Numbered from the stretch's first letter, positions 37,691-51,271 are shown. The stretch is 64,000 bases of DNA from Sinotaia quadrata (GCA_028829895.1 CM054177.1:36486564-36550563), one strand, 5' to 3'. Program-made: numbers and translations. The notes: generated by a model not told the origin, from the sequence alone.

Positions 37691-38269
37691 TAAAACAAGT
37701 GTGCATAAAGAAATACAGACCATGAAAACAATTTTACTAAAAACAAATGGGAAATTATAGCAGAATATAAAAATTGTGTGAATACAAGTGTGCTTATTGT
37801 CACCTGTACCCTTCTCTCCAAAGGAGGGTGGCGGCTAGTCGACGCCACGTAGGACTTGCATAGATGTTCTTACAAATCCACACACAGAATACCAAGATGG
37901 TTATTTGGCTCGAATTTTATCTGCATGTAGGTTACGTATTGCAGACATGTTTGCATGTGTGATTGCTTATGGGTAAGGGTGAAGTGTACATAGCACAGAT
38001 GACACAACGTGTAACAATGACTTCAACCACTCTTTCGAAACCATAGACAGAAAAAGTCTCAATGTCAATGTCACAAAACGCCGTCTGTTAAGCCGACCCA
38101 TCACCAGTTGTCACAAAAATACTGACTGGTGGTACTTTTAAGCTGGCTATGACTATGAGCTAAAGTTAGAGATACAAGGGGTGAGGTCTGTTTTGGCCCA
38201 CTCAGGTGCACCTCCGACAAAAGCCCGTGTGACATGTGCCAGTAATACGTCGTGTCAGGTTGTTACATA

Positions 38270-38640
38270 GACACACATGACATACACCATTGATGGTTGG
38301 GTGGGGCCGTTTTATTATGCCAAGGAACGTTTTATTGGCTGTGTATGTTGTGAGCGAGTATCATGAAAGTGAATAAATGGAACGAACAGACGAACGGTAC
38401 AAAACAATACAAATACAAATTCTTTCACCCCTCTCAAAAACTATGGATAACAAGTTAGTGGAAAGTGGTTAAATCAGGTTGTTTATTTCCTGATTTAAAG
38501 GGGGCACTACTCTTTCGCACAGTGATTAGTCATACATTCAACTTTCCAATGTTACACACTCTGTGGGAAATAAGGGGAGATGAAAATGATAATATTCCAA
38601 AAATGTAAAATAAAAGTTAATCAACAATTCGTATACAAAA
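38270..38640 (+). mobile_element. Possible TGTCAC-family repeat, copy 4
   Basis: It shares 'aatggaacgaac', 'gtgattagtcat-cattca' and the same order of AT-rich blocks with copy 1 at 3.17-3.4 kb. A TGTCAC start lies upstream at 37799, but the intervening sequence is longer than in copy 1. Confidence 0.35.
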
Positions 38641-38939
38641 ATAGGCCTACATTAGCCATCATATTAAATTCATATTGTATATACAAATACCCCAAAATCA
38701 ATAGTGAATTTCTATCCACAAAAATTATAGCAACAATAATAATAAATTTCTGATCGATCAAAAAGTACAATTCTATGTTCCTATCCCTAACAGTTCTAGG
38801 TGTACTAACATTTTAAATGTTCTCATTCCTATCAGTTCTAGGTGCACTTTTGCCTTCTAATTTTATTAACTACTCACAGTAGTGTCAAAGTTTGAAGGTC
38901 AGTGACATAATCTCACTGGTCACTTATAAGGGATGTTTT

Positions 38940-39240
38940 GAAGAGGTGATGTCACTCATGGAGATGTTTAGGGGAGAAGATGATGCATCGTAGCCTGGCT
39001 CATAAGATACTTCGAAGTGAGAATGACGTAATCTGTCGCATCACTCACAAGGGATGCTTGAGAAGATGTGATGAAAGATGGCGCCTCGTAGTGTTCATAA
39101 GAATGTTCTGAAGAGAGGCGACGTTCTGTTGTGTCACTCAAAGAGGTGTTCTGAAGAGAAGATGACGCATCGCTCGTTTGAATGCTTTGAAGATATAGAT
39201 GCCTCGTAGCGTCTTTATAGTAGGTGAAGATCCGCACGAA
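38940..39240. repeat. Degenerate tandem array, unit about 55-65 bp
   Basis: Four or five diverged units carry variants of 'cactca-aagg-atg-tttgaagag' followed by 'gatgacgcatcg' or 'gatg-cgcctcg'. A 93-codon minus-strand open frame across it probably reflects the repeat. Confidence 0.6.
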
Positions 39241-39249
39241 TCTAGGCAC

Positions 39250-42040
39250 CTTTCAGATTATGCAAGGGGAAAAATCAGTTGACCGTTGCCAACCTCAATA
39301 ATTGTCGTCGTTTCCTGGTTGCCGTGACCACGGAAAACCCAACAACGTTTAGCATTATCGGATGATTCGTCTAGTGAATTGTGTCATCGCATCCAATCGA
39401 ATGCAGAACTCCTCGTGTCCATTGAGGAACATAGGCACTGACCCTTCGACTGCGGAATAGAGAATTCAGACGTAGCTCAGACAGGGGAGAACAAAAATGG
39501 CCTCATTAAGGCATGCAACCCGTTGCATACTTGAGCTGTCTAAAGACTGAACTTATTCACTTGCCAAGTAGTCATTAAGCAAATTACCTCAATGCTTAAT
39601 ACAAGGCGGTCGATGAGATGAAAGATGGGTGGAGAGAGATATTTCCATCTCTCCTTAGTAAATCTCCGTATACGTAATGAGACTTTACTACATCATTGAA
39701 GATAATAGCTTTGAATGTTTCCCATGTTCATCAAACAAATAGAGAATCTTCTTTCTTCCTTCTAGCAAAAAGACTGCATTCTTGGACAAAGTTGCTGTTA
39801 CAAAAGCTTGATGTTACATGGAGAGAAATGCTTCTTTGTCTTCGTCCGATGGCCACACTGTATGACATGAGGTCATAACAGCAGGCATGTTTCTCAAAGT
39901 GTTCCCATAGCTGATGTTAAAACTCTCTCTCTCTCTGATGTTGTTTCTCTCTCTGATTTTATTTCTCTCTCAGATTTAGGCTTCAGTCCTCCTTATTTAT
40001 ACAATTTTGAGAACTGTAGAACCTTCTAGAAGATTTTAGTCTTGTGACTGGTTTTGTCCTTGAACATTTATTTTCAATGTGCTGCACGCTCTCTTGACCG
40101 GTCACTTCTAATATGCATTGGCTTTCTTCTTCACTCTCTGTGGTCATTTCTAATATGCATTGGCTTTCTTCATCGTAAACAACATTGGCTTTCTTCTTCA
40201 TAAACAAGTATGCATGCACACACGCATCTAAGGATACTACTTATTCATATGAAAACCTTTCTTAAATATATATATATACATTTGCGTGAAATAATATACA
40301 CATATTATGTCTACATACAGTCTTTCTTATCTAGATGAGATAGTTGGATGAACTAGTGTTTAGAAATTAAAAGTTATCTATGCGTTAGGGTGTGAGGCAT
40401 TACAAAAATTGCGTCCTTCACTGTGAATTACCTCCCTTATTTAGCGTTTTGTTTATGTGGTACGTATGTGATTTTAAGTGAAATAAAATATTAATTCTGA
40501 GTCCCCCCATTGTGTGACAGTCAAAATACAAATTCAAATTTATTGATCTATGGGTTTCCTCCCACACGTTGGTTAGTCAGCCATCCACAACTCACACCTG
40601 TGGGGTAAGGGAAAAGAAAAGAAGAAAAAGAATGATGTCACCAAAAATGTCAGGAAAAGAAAAGAAAGAAAAAAAGAATGATGAGATAATGAAATAAAAT
40701 AAAAGAAATACAAAACTCAAGATTCTTCATGCAGTACTACTTCTAAAATAGGCTAAGCATTTTTCAACATAAAATACCAGTCATTATTGGAGCCACTGCT
40801 CCTATTTCAAAATTCAATAATTCAAAAGAAAAACAATGTCATTCAACTTGCAAGTCCTTTACAAGATAGTCACATCAACATCTTCAAGATAGTCACTTCA
40901 GCATTTCCAAACTAATCTTAAAATGTTTCTTCACTGATAATCGTAGATTATAATATTTTATTTAGTTTTAATTCTTAATTTTCTAAGCTTTAGTTTTAAG
41001 TTTTAGGTTTATGTGCTCTGAGAATCCTATACTAGTTGTATTTTTCCACTCGCATAGTTCTCCTCGTGCTGGGGGGTTTGATGATTCACAAAACACCGTT
41101 GACATCGTGGTTCACTCCCTGGAACCCAAAGTACAGCCATCCCGCTGCTATGTTATGCTTCTCGTTAGGCCTATTTCTCATTACTTCTTGCTTCATTCCT
41201 AATTTCTTCTCATCTCATTATGTTCCTCACTTCTTCTCTTCTCATTACGTTTCTCATTTCTTCTCTTTATGTTAATTAACGTTCAACCTTGCCATTATAC
41301 TGCGACATGCCAAGCATGGTCATGACTGCCTATCTGCAATATCTCTCAGCGCGGTGACACTAAACTTCCAATCCATTCTTCCACTGGAAAATAGTCGATC
41401 ACCCACGGTCTTTGCATAATCTTTGAAGAACCCGAGATGACTGTCCGTACGACTGGTCCATCTTGATCTATGACGGCCCTGATGGCGCGCCTTCAAAAAC
41501 AGCCGGGTAGATGTCTGGCACTCTATTGCAGTGTCCAAGAGTTTTCTAGTGTTGGATGCTGGCCAAGCTCATAGAGTCCTTGGTACAAAAAGCAGGGAGA
41601 AACTCAGAGGGTCTTTCTCACCCCTCTACATTCTTGGTGTTCCTCATTTTCACTGAGCTGATTAGAACACACACACACACCCCAGCACACAGCACCCCCA
41701 TCCAGCACGGACTTAGTAAAATTTTCTGACTGTCCACTTTAGTGCCAGGTATCGAATTTCCAGTTGACACTTTTAGGGTTTGCCCATCAATTTCCGGCTA
41801 ACTATCTAGCTCAGAGCACAACTGACCATCAGAGCACGTCCTATTTTTATTTTGTTTTTAAAACTAAGTTACCACAGTGAATCATCACCACCTGGTAAGC
41901 GTACACTAGTCCTAGCAAGAAAGGGTTGTACACATAAACTAACACATATAACTATAACAATATAAATCTCAACTTTCCAATAACTAAACATTCTATTTCA
42001 ACAATTAATTTCACAATAACAATATCAAACTGTAAACTAC
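39250..42040. other. Intergenic, simple-sequence rich, nothing recognised
   Basis: Includes CT-rich tracts (39.92-39.98 kb), a duplicated 'tctaatatgcattggctttctt' at 40108-40170, GA-rich sequence near 40.6 kb, an imperfect 'atttcttctcttctcattacgt' repeat at 41.19-41.27 kb, and a CA tract near 41.67 kb. No gene was found. Confidence 0.5.
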
Positions 42041-42079
42041 CAAACTTTTAATAGTGGTGATTCTTAAAAACAAGTTACA

Positions 42080-42410
42080 TTTCAAAACTCAGAGCCTGTG
42101 TTCTCACAGACAAAATTAGCGTCTCAGTGGCCTACCACATATTCCGGTACAAGATGCAATTTATGGTCTTGGCATCGCTGACCACAGAGAGGTAAATGTG
42201 TGCATCCTCGAAAGTTAATTATGCTCTCCCATTCACTGACACGAACCTATTTCTTCCTCAGCTAGCGTTTCCACCTAAGGTTTCACATTGCTGACAAAAT
42301 GGTCATTTTAGTCCCCTTCTATGTTTATGTGAAATTTGGCTGTTTCATTAACCGATTAGATTATGATGACACTTTGAGAGAAAAAAAAATTTAATAATAT
42401 ATATAACATA
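42080..42410 (-). mobile_element. Repeat family B, copy 2 (inverted)
   Basis: The reverse complement matches 11020-11335, including the end with 'cctaaggtttcacattgctgac' on the plus strand. Confidence 0.75.
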
Positions 42411-43252
42411 TACGTGACATTTATGACTAATTATACAGTTCTTAATGGGGGATGGGGGCACTACAACAGCTACAGCAAAGCAAGCACCAAAAAAAAAAAA
42501 GAAATACAACACACAACATCAAACATCCTCTTCAAAATAAAATGTGAAGAGGAAGGTTCCAAAATCCAAGACCATCTAAGGAAGATGAAAAGTTTTCATG
42601 TAATCCCTGTGAAGCAAAAGTAGTTATCAAAACCTGTGAGAGAGTCAGTGAACAGTATTCACTTATCAGCTCACAGCAATACACGTGCACTCAAGGAGCT
42701 CATTATTCAAACTAGCGGGACAGCAGGTATGAAGAAATGAAGAACCAGAACATTAGCTAGTGCCACACCTAAGCACTTATTACAGCAGCGAGTTGTGAAA
42801 ACCGGCCTTACTGCCCACTCCCAAGCCCTTTTCAGGGCCTGGATATCAAGATGACTTTATTATCAAGTATGCATGCTATTTTTCATAAATGTTTATGAGA
42901 AATTAGTGAGTGGAAAGAGACTGAAGGGGGGAATCTATAGAAGATATATAAACTTTTCTTGGGAAGAAAACTAGGAGACAGGAAGATAAACTTTACGGGA
43001 GGCCAAATCTCTCTGCATCAGCTATTTTAGGAATTGAAATTAGGGATTTTAAATTCTTTTTTATATAAATTCTTTGTTAAATTTTCACTCATCTTTGAGC
43101 CATTCCTTTTATGTAAATTCATAATTGTAACATTTGTGCATATCTTTGTTCCTGTTCTATATTTAGTGAGGTATACATCTCTGAAGCTCATCAAAGACAC
43201 TGGAAGTGTTGACCTCAATTAGTTGTGTTGTCCTAAATTCACTGGTTTATGG

Positions 43253-43314
43253 CGGACCAACAGTTACACATTACTGTTTCTAATCCAACAGTTACACATT
43301 ACTGTTTCTAATCG
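43253..43314. repeat. 28-bp tandem duplication
   Basis: Two exact adjacent copies of a unit starting 'caacagttacacattactg'. Confidence 0.93.
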
Positions 43315-43319
43315 TCTGT

Positions 43320-45370
43320 TGGCAGTTGTTTAGACAAAGTAGACAATTTATAGTAAATTTAAATATAAATAACATAGTAATTGTACGATTTACATTTTGC
43401 TCTGTATATACTCCAGCAGATATAAATTTCTCTTTATAGACACACAGAAATCAGACACACACATATAATCTGAAAATAATATTTTCATAATTGGCATATA
43501 TTCTTCAAGTGTGCTGTAATTTCATAATGACAGAACTAAGTGTATGTCTCATAAATTCTATAAAAATAAGCTTTCAGATTTTTAATATGCATATATTTAT
43601 AGTGCATGCTTTGAATGAAGATATTTGAAGGTCATTATGTATAGATATTTTTACTGGCTAATCATACACATTCCTGTATAGAGGGTTGACTACTAACGAA
43701 TTATTAAAGTACATACCTTACAAAAATAAATATTCATAGCATTTAGATATGGTAAAGGTAACATTATGTTACATTATAAATAATAGTTATTATACAATTT
43801 ATCTTTACCATAAATAATAGATAGATAAATAACTAAATAAATATAGATATGTGTCTCTCTGTGTGTTTCTGTAAAATGTATGTAATATATAATTTTATGT
43901 TTCTATATTAGATTTCGCAGACACACACACACACACACACAATATGTATATACAGCAACATGCAATACAAAATAATCACATAACAAAGTTCACATTTACA
44001 TATGTAACGAGAACAAACATAAAGGTGGATTTTGTGTATAGTACATTAGTAGTACTTTTACACATGAATAGCATGTCATATTTTTCATTTTTTGTCTCCT
44101 TGTCACATTCTGATTCTGTATTGTCACATATTTCTGTTATTAGTATTTTTACTCCTCCAAATCAATACATACTTGAAATACCATTTTCTTTATTTATATT
44201 TGAGAAAAAAAATGGTACATAATTATTAAATGAAAAAAATCAATAATGATATATTTATCAACTATATATATAAAGCTAACAGTTTTGATATTTTCACTGT
44301 AAAATTACAATGATAAGATTTCAAAAGTATCATAATTTCTTTCAGCTTAGAATTGCATGAATATATCATGACATAAATAATTAATAATGATTTAAAAACA
44401 TAATTGAAATAATAAAATCAGCAGAAAAGAAGTTTTACATTACTTTAGGGATGAAAAAGCACTTTTATAATACTAATACTTAATAGCATTGGCCATATAA
44501 TAATTACCAAAATCTTTTGATTCTTTTACAGATAAAAAGTGCAAGTAAAATCTAATTTAACTCACTTTCATTATTCCTTCTTGCACAATATTTGACCGAG
44601 TCATTCATTCCAATTTGGTATGCTGATTTTTATTAGATGAAAACATTCATTTGCATAAGAAGTAAATGATATGTGAAATGTATCATGTCTAAACCAAATA
44701 CAGCGCATATATTTTCTAAACAAAATATACTAGTTAAAAAAAGTAAAATTATTTTTGCTTACTCTTCATGTTAATTTTATTTTTCAATATGTCTATCTTG
44801 CATCAACTAAATCAAAAAAGTGCATATATGAGTGACCACTTTACTGTAAAATCATTCACTAATCATACAATAATTTACAATTTTATTTTAACCATATGTG
44901 TATATGTGTGTATATTTTCTTCTCTTATTCAGTTATTGGGGGTGTAGATATACTGCCGACAAGAAACTCATTACATGGGCATATCAATTTGGGGACTCAG
45001 GTTTGTTTACCAATACTACCAATGCGTAAATGCAAGTTGCCAAGAATACCTTATAGATGTGCATAACGGATTTCAGTATTTCAAAATATAAACAAAGGAC
45101 CTCACTTTACACTATGGTTTTGTTATTCTTCTTGTAAATATAGCTCCAGCAGATATTACACGTATTCTATTATGGTGAGATGTTTTATAAAAAAATATTG
45201 TAATAATAGCCTTTGTTATAACTATAAATTAAGTCTTACTTTATCATTATTATTTCATGTTAGATTCTGATTTCTTGATGCAATAGTATTGTCAAAGAAA
45301 GCATCATCACAGTCTCTTATGTGGGATATAGCTAATATGCAATTTTCTGATTGAATAGAAGACACTGCGC
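43320..45370. other. Intergenic, strongly AT-rich, nothing recognised
   Basis: Only a CA microsatellite (43921-43940) and simple AT sequence were seen. Confidence 0.6.
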
Positions 45371-45419
45371 CTTTTAATCATCGCTTTATACTGTAACCCA
45401 TTTCTTCCGAAAACAACGG

Positions 45420-45620
45420 ATTGATGTAGTAGACATTATTAAATGCTTCATTTGGAAAATGTGCTACACTACATAGCTCCTTGTACCAGCTCAGAAAAAT
45501 TTGATATGTCTGTTTCCATTCCTGCAGTCTTTTGGGATCCTTCAAGAATCTGTGAAGGATTATTCCTCCAACTTTACTGGTATTTGAGCACCCCAAAGCG
45601 ATTAATTCGTCCACATGATT
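45420..45620 (-). pseudogene. THAP-domain relic
   Basis: On the minus strand the reading LGCSNTSKVGGIILHRF, LKDPKRLQEWKQ, LCSVAHFPNEAF follows the THAP zinc-finger order: a Cys pair, the 'HRFPKDP---EW' core with its Trp, and a C-x2-H motif before 'FP--F'. Two defects are visible: the first Cys of the pair is missing, and the C-to-H spacing is three rather than two residues. No start codon or splice context is convincing. THAP domains occur in P-element-type transposases and in host transcription factors; I cannot tell which this came from. It sits about 1.1 kb upstream of RAB4 on the other strand. Confidence 0.6.
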
Positions 45621-45679
45621 GTGCTCAAGGGGTCAGAAACAGTACGACTAGACTACAATCACTATCCTGATCGCGATCC

Positions 45680-46742
45680 GGATGTATTTTGAAGGGAAAT
45701 TTTTACCTTTGAACTTCGTGCTCAAGGTCGCTAAACGAGTGATGTAAGCATTTCTTCATAAATATAAAACTATGTAAGAAATGCTCAAACTATCGTTTAC
45801 ATCACTGTTTTAATAATAAAGCAACTTAAAAAAAAATGTGACTCACATAACATTTTAGGTTCGGCCGGGTGGTGGTGGTGGATGCATTTGTTAACGTTGG
45901 GCTTATTTGGGGGTGGGGTGGAATGTCTCTTTGAATGGGAAAACGTTTCCGGCATGGTCGATTTCGCGAAATTTCTGGGAACTATAAATGTCTTATCTAT
46001 TGATATAGGCCTACATAAGAATACTGACTTATTGAAGTAGTCGCGGAATAGCACTACAATCAACAGAAAATCTTAACAATCACTAGCATAATTTTGGGAG
46101 ATGATTATTAATAATTCTATACAAATTGTCTAAATATATAAAATAACATTTTTAATAATACTTAAATAGTGATACACCCCGTGTAAGGCCTCTGATAATG
46201 CGTGTAGCACATTCTCACATTAGCTGACTGTAGAGTTCTGGTTGAAATGAATAGCAGCATACTTGTTTGATATTTTAAGTGACATAACTAATGCGTTGTT
46301 CCCAATATACAAAAACTAGTAATGTTTGTTTTGCAAGTGTCTGAGACTTGGCCATTACGGCATTAGTGAAAAGAAGTTTTCGTCGGTGAATCAGAAAATT
46401 GGTGCTTTTAGTCGTAGCTAATTTCTCACAACCATCTTTGATGTAATGTACATTTAGGGATTAGTCGCTACTGATCTCTGTTATCTAAATAGAATTAAGC
46501 GAATACTTATATAACATAATGTTGGATAAAAATATATCCCCGCGCTTCTGTCTGCATGATACCCGGATGTAGGGAAAAACTCCAAAACCAAAATCAGACA
46601 GTTTCCGTATAAAGACAGAAAAGAATAAGGTATCCAAGTGCGGACACAACATATTCAGTAGTATTTTTTTTTTTGGCCATTGTTTTCATTCATTTAAAAT
46701 AGCTTGTGTTGATATCGAAGTCGGCAATTTGTATCAGACAGA
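45680..46742. other. Upstream region of RAB4; promoter and 5' UTR expected
   Basis: No TATA box or CpG island stands out. A 'ttttttttttggcc' tract at 46665 and an AG at about 46702 could mark a UTR intron acceptor. Confidence 0.35.
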
Positions 46743-46758
46743 ATGTCTGAAACATACG
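46743..46758 (+). CDS. RAB4: Rab4-family small GTPase, coding exon 1
   Basis: Seen: a 16-base coding exon starting ATG and encoding MSETY plus the first base of an Asp codon, followed by a consensus donor (GTAAGA). Joined in phase to the exon at 54488 it gives the N-terminus [15 protein letters not shown]. Known: this N-terminus and first beta strand are characteristic of Rab4; Rab2 and Rab14 begin differently. Rab4 is a prenylated Rab GTPase of early endosomes that controls fast recycling to the plasma membrane. The start is chosen because the MSETYDFLF start is shared with vertebrate Rab4 proteins. No promoter element is obvious upstream; a 5' UTR exon could begin after the AG near 46,702, but this is a guess. 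The small exon was found by matching phase and family N-terminus. Confidence 0.88.
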
Positions 46759-47037
46759 GTAAGAAATTTAGAATTAAAAAAACTTAATTTTAGTCTGTAA
46801 TACTAATTTAATATCATATTTACGTTCGTTCTTTCAGAATGTATTAATTTTGTTCCGTTCCAATTCACTGGATTTAACATCAATTACTGCTTTACACTTT
46901 ATTTTTGGTACAGAGTTGTGATATGTTTGACTAGTAATAGTACTTGCAGTAGTTTTTGTACGATAGTGTAGTAATGTAAGCAGTAATACCAGTGCTTAGC
47001 TACTGAATTGTACGTTAGCACTTTCTAGTACTGCAAG

Positions 47038-47053
47038 TAGTAGCTAGCTACTA
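47038..47053. repeat. 16-bp perfect palindrome TAGTAGCTAGCTACTA
   Basis: Self-complementary 16-mer within a 'tagtac'-rich simple sequence stretch (46.96-47.07 kb), about 280 bp into intron 1. Confidence 0.9.
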
Positions 47054-48667
47054 GTACTACTACTAGTACTAATGCTCGAAGAACGAATATCATGCAAAAG
47101 CTCCTTAAATCCTACAAGCACACATTGGAAGTTTATTATGTGATTGCATATTTATATTGTATGATTACGCTGATAGTGATAATCATAATGTCCGAGCGGT
47201 AACAAAATTGTCATTGAACATAAATGATAAAACCTATAAATTTTTCTTTCATTCTTTAGAACATGAAAGTTGCTTGTTGGTTGTATTTATTAATGATAAC
47301 GTGATATGCACATTTTCCATATTAAAATATATATTAATATTTTCCACCTCCATCCAAACAATTAGAATATGTAAAATTTAAAAAAAGTTTATTGTATTTT
47401 GCATGTTTTTATTGCAAATTTACACAGATAAAGAAAGATGACTAGTTCCATCCATTTCCCTACTTAAGACTGGAAGTCGTGGAACTGTCTGATAAACCAA
47501 ATGTATTCAACTCATTCTGCTTCAGTGCTTGGCAACAGAAATATGTTCATTTTCTAAGTTGATGTCAGTAAAGAAAGGTGCATCCAAAAGCATAGATATA
47601 AAAAAGACATGCTGCAAATAATCATCTATATTAAATCATCTATATTAATTATTGTTACTTATTTTTAAAGATTTATTATTTATATTAATTCCAGCATATT
47701 GACTGTTGTCATTTTGAAAAATATCCCTTTATTATAAAAATTTAAGTTTTATAATTTATTTAGATTTCATCAGCTTGTAATCTGGGATAGTTGTTTCACT
47801 TTATTATTAATATTATTCTGAAACATTACCTGTCTTATTTGCATTTTATTAAGTCTTTTTTTTTATAGACCATCTTGAATTTGTTTTAGATTATTCAGAA
47901 TTTGGGGAATACCTTTAGTTATACATGTTCCAGTTTTTGATGACTAATGCTGTAATTTACTTCATAATCTGTGATGTCTAGGAATATTGCTTGCTGTCTC
48001 ATGGTCTTATTTTTTAATTTGTTTAGGGTAAATAATTATTTTTTAATTTGTTTAGGGAAAATAGTCTATTTCCTGTATCCTAGTTTAGGTTTTTTCAAAG
48101 ATCTTATAGAAAGCTAGAGTCCATACTGTTAAAAAAAAAAAAATAGAGCCCAAATTCCATTTTGTGATGGGTGCTCAACTTTATGAACTTCATCAGTTTA
48201 TGTTGTTTACATGGCAATGGTAAATTGTTGGAGGAATGCAACATTTAATTTTTATATGATGTGCTAAAATCACTTTTAAACACATAGCTTGGAGTCAAGA
48301 CCACAGATGCCATGATGGATATACACCAGAGAGAAAGACAAAAGAGAGACATAATGTTTACCCCCAATTTACAATAACTGAATAAGTCATTACTTAAATA
48401 GATATAATTATTCCACAAAATAAGTGTAATGATAAAGAGTCTTTGCAATTTGCTGAAGTGCTTTCTCTTAACTTGAGCAGAGGTACTGAATGATGAGAGC
48501 TTGTGCTTATGTTACTATGAGTTCTTATTCCCTAAAGAGTATACTTTTGTCATTTTGAATCCTTATTCCCAAAACAGTTACAAATAGTAGTTCTTCCACA
48601 TGATGGCAGTTTCTAGACAAACATTTATATTTTTTTTTGTAGATATTTTTGTATATACAATTGTTGC

Positions 48668-48912
48668 AGATTGGCTATTGTTTATTATTAGATACTAAAT
48701 ATGATTGGAGTCTATGAACATTTGAAATTGAGATAAATGTAATAAATATAAATGTAAAACATATATAAAAATATGATTTACTCTTTTTACCTTGGGGGTA
48801 TTTATGATTATATTATAAATGTATATTGGCTGAAATAAAGCTTAATTTACCTCCTTTTCAGTGACAATCCTGACATGTGATTTTTTTTTTTTTTGCTAAT
48901 AGCTTTGCTTAA
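48668..48912 (+). repeat. Direct repeat, copy 1 (about 245 bp)
   Basis: It matches 49338-49592 in the same orientation: 'gatactaaatatgattgg', 'aatgtatattggctgaaataaag' and 'ttttgctaatagctt'. Both copies carry T-rich tracts before the last block. Confidence 0.8.
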
Positions 48913-49337
48913 ATATTGATGGGGTTTTCTATACAGACAGTTATAATCTTTGGTAGATATCTTTTTTGTACAGAAATGCTAGCTGAGGCCTGATGATAAA
49001 CAGCTTAGTCTAGGATGGGCTGCTGGTAGCCTAGTTTTGAACCAGAACAAGATTAGGAACTATACTTGGGCTAGGCACAATCTCACTTTAATTAGCTACG
49101 ACATCAGAAAAATGGAACTGACAGATCATTATGAAAATTAGTTCACAACTTTCTATTTTTGATTCTAGCAGTGTTTCTAATATCAAATACAAGTTGTATT
49201 TTTTCTTTGGATGTGAGATTTTATTTTGTTAGTATGAATTATTAATATTTATGAAACATTAGAACATAAGTAATATGTTTTACGCTAGGAACTCAGTAAC
49301 ATAACTATAGTAAATTTTTTAAAAGGGTACCTTGTCA

Positions 49338-49592
49338 TTGCTGACTGATTAGTGCTTATTATTGAATACTAAATATGATTGGGATCTATGAACAGTTCAA
49401 ATCTACTTTAATTTAATTGAGATAAATTTAATAAGTATATAAGTAAAACTTTTCTAAACTTAAAAATATGATTTAAGAATAAATGTATATTGGCTGAAAT
49501 AAAGTTTTACTTTAATCTACCTACTTTTCAATGACGTGAGATTTCCTTTTATTTTCTTTTTTCTTTTTTCTTTTGCTAATAGCTTAGCTCAA
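49338..49592 (+). repeat. Direct repeat, copy 2 (about 255 bp)
   Basis: Partner of 48668-48912, separated by about 425 bp; diverged by indels. Confidence 0.8.
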
Positions 49593-50860
49593 ACATAGCA
49601 GCATTAATTTGAAAGGGAGACCCCAAATTCAATTCTTCATGTTGAATGTTTGTCCAAATGACATCTTATGAGTAGCTAATGTGGCACCCTGATAAGGATA
49701 CTTTGTCACCTAGGTTTGGATTTTATATTTCTGCTTTTAAAAAATAATAAACTTTGTAAATCACTTTATGAAATTTATGTATTAAAACAGAAACAAAATA
49801 TTGTGACTGCTTATAAATGTTGACTTAATTGGCAGCATATATCTCACTAATAAAAGAAATTGTCTTTCTAAGTAGTGCTTTTCAATCAGTCTTGACACAC
49901 TTGTGTGTCTCAACCTGCTTTGAGGTGTGTTGTAGCAAATTTGTAACTAATATACCAAAATAAGCAAAAGAGTAAATTTTAGTATGGAAGTGTTTTGCAT
50001 ATGTGAAAGTATTAGCCAGGTGTCGTGACAGGAGAAAGGCTGAGCACTGCTGTTTTAAAATATATATTTTGCAAAACCTGTTTGTATTTTAAAAAAAATT
50101 CTTTTGTCTTTTCCTTCCATTTGTAGTAAAAACATTCAGATGATATTTTCTTTTAATTAAAACGTTTATATCTCTCTCTCTTTATATATGTGATACAGTA
50201 TAGGCTTAATAATAATATATAGAAGTTAAGGGATCATGACATCCTTAATAAAACTTATGGTTCAATGTCCATTTTAGAAATTTAAAACTCCCCAATTTTT
50301 AAAAAATATAATTAGAAACAAGTTTGATAGGCATCTACATTATAAGTTTTCCTTATACAGTACCATCATATAATTTTTAGGCTTGTAAAATAAGTGTTTA
50401 ATGCAGCAGTGGTATGTCAAAATAAAAATAAAACAATAAATACTTATATAGATCAGACTTTTTAATCAAGACAGACTATGTAAGTTCATCATTTGAACAC
50501 AAAGGTTGGACAGTATGATGGAGAGATGGTGATAGAATTACCTCCCCCCCACCCAAATAGATGTTAGCGGTTCACCTGTGACACATTAAACATATGAATA
50601 GGTTTTACTCTATGCTATAAACAATAATACATGTCAACTTTAAATTTATTTTCTCTGTTTTTCAGTGCAGTTTCCCATTGTCATTGTGCTTGTTATAAAT
50701 ATACACACTATAAAAAATATTTAGAAAATTCTTATTAGTACAAATATGGGATCTTTTCCAGATAAGCCCCGCCAAAAAGTTAACCCCCGCCACCCCAATA
50801 AAAAAAAGATTATAAAAAAGAGGATATGAAACGTGTACTTTTAGTTTTTATTGAAGAGGC

Positions 50861-50894
50861 TAGGGTTTAGGGGTTAGGGTTAGGGTTAGGGTTT
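50861..50894 (+). repeat. Interstitial TTAGGG-type tract 1
   Basis: Consecutive TTAGGG units with one G-expanded variant, running directly into a long T run. Confidence 0.95.
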
Positions 50895-51188
50895 TTTTTT
50901 TTTTTTTTTTTTAAGAAAAAATAAATAAAAAAAAGATACACCCGAACAACAAGAGCTCAGAGTGACAGACAGCTTTCACCGGCCAGGCATGAGGTAATGA
51001 GTAAACCACTAAAAACAACTTTGTGGACAGCTGACCAATTGCAAATGATACAGGATCTTTTCCAGATAAGCCCCGCCAAAAAGTTAACCCCCGCCACCCC
51101 ACCCCCCCAAAAAAAAAGATTATAAAAAAGAGGATATGAAACTTGTACTTTTAGTTTTTATTGAAGAGGGTGAAATTGGGACATGTCG

Positions 51189-51271
51189 TTAGGGTTACGG
51201 TTAGGTTTAGTGTTAGGGTTAGCGTTATGGTTAGGGTTAGGTTTAGGGTTACAGTTAGGGTTAGGGTTAGA
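51189..51271 (+). repeat. Interstitial TTAGGG-type tract 2 (degenerate)
   Basis: About 14 TTAGGG-like units with single-base variants (TTACGG, TTAGCG, TTATGG, TTTAGGG). Confidence 0.95.

Noticed and set aside
50861..51271. TTAGGG tracts as a true chromosome end
   Set aside because: They lie inside a bounded element with target duplications and inside a RAB4 intron, with normal gene sequence on both sides.
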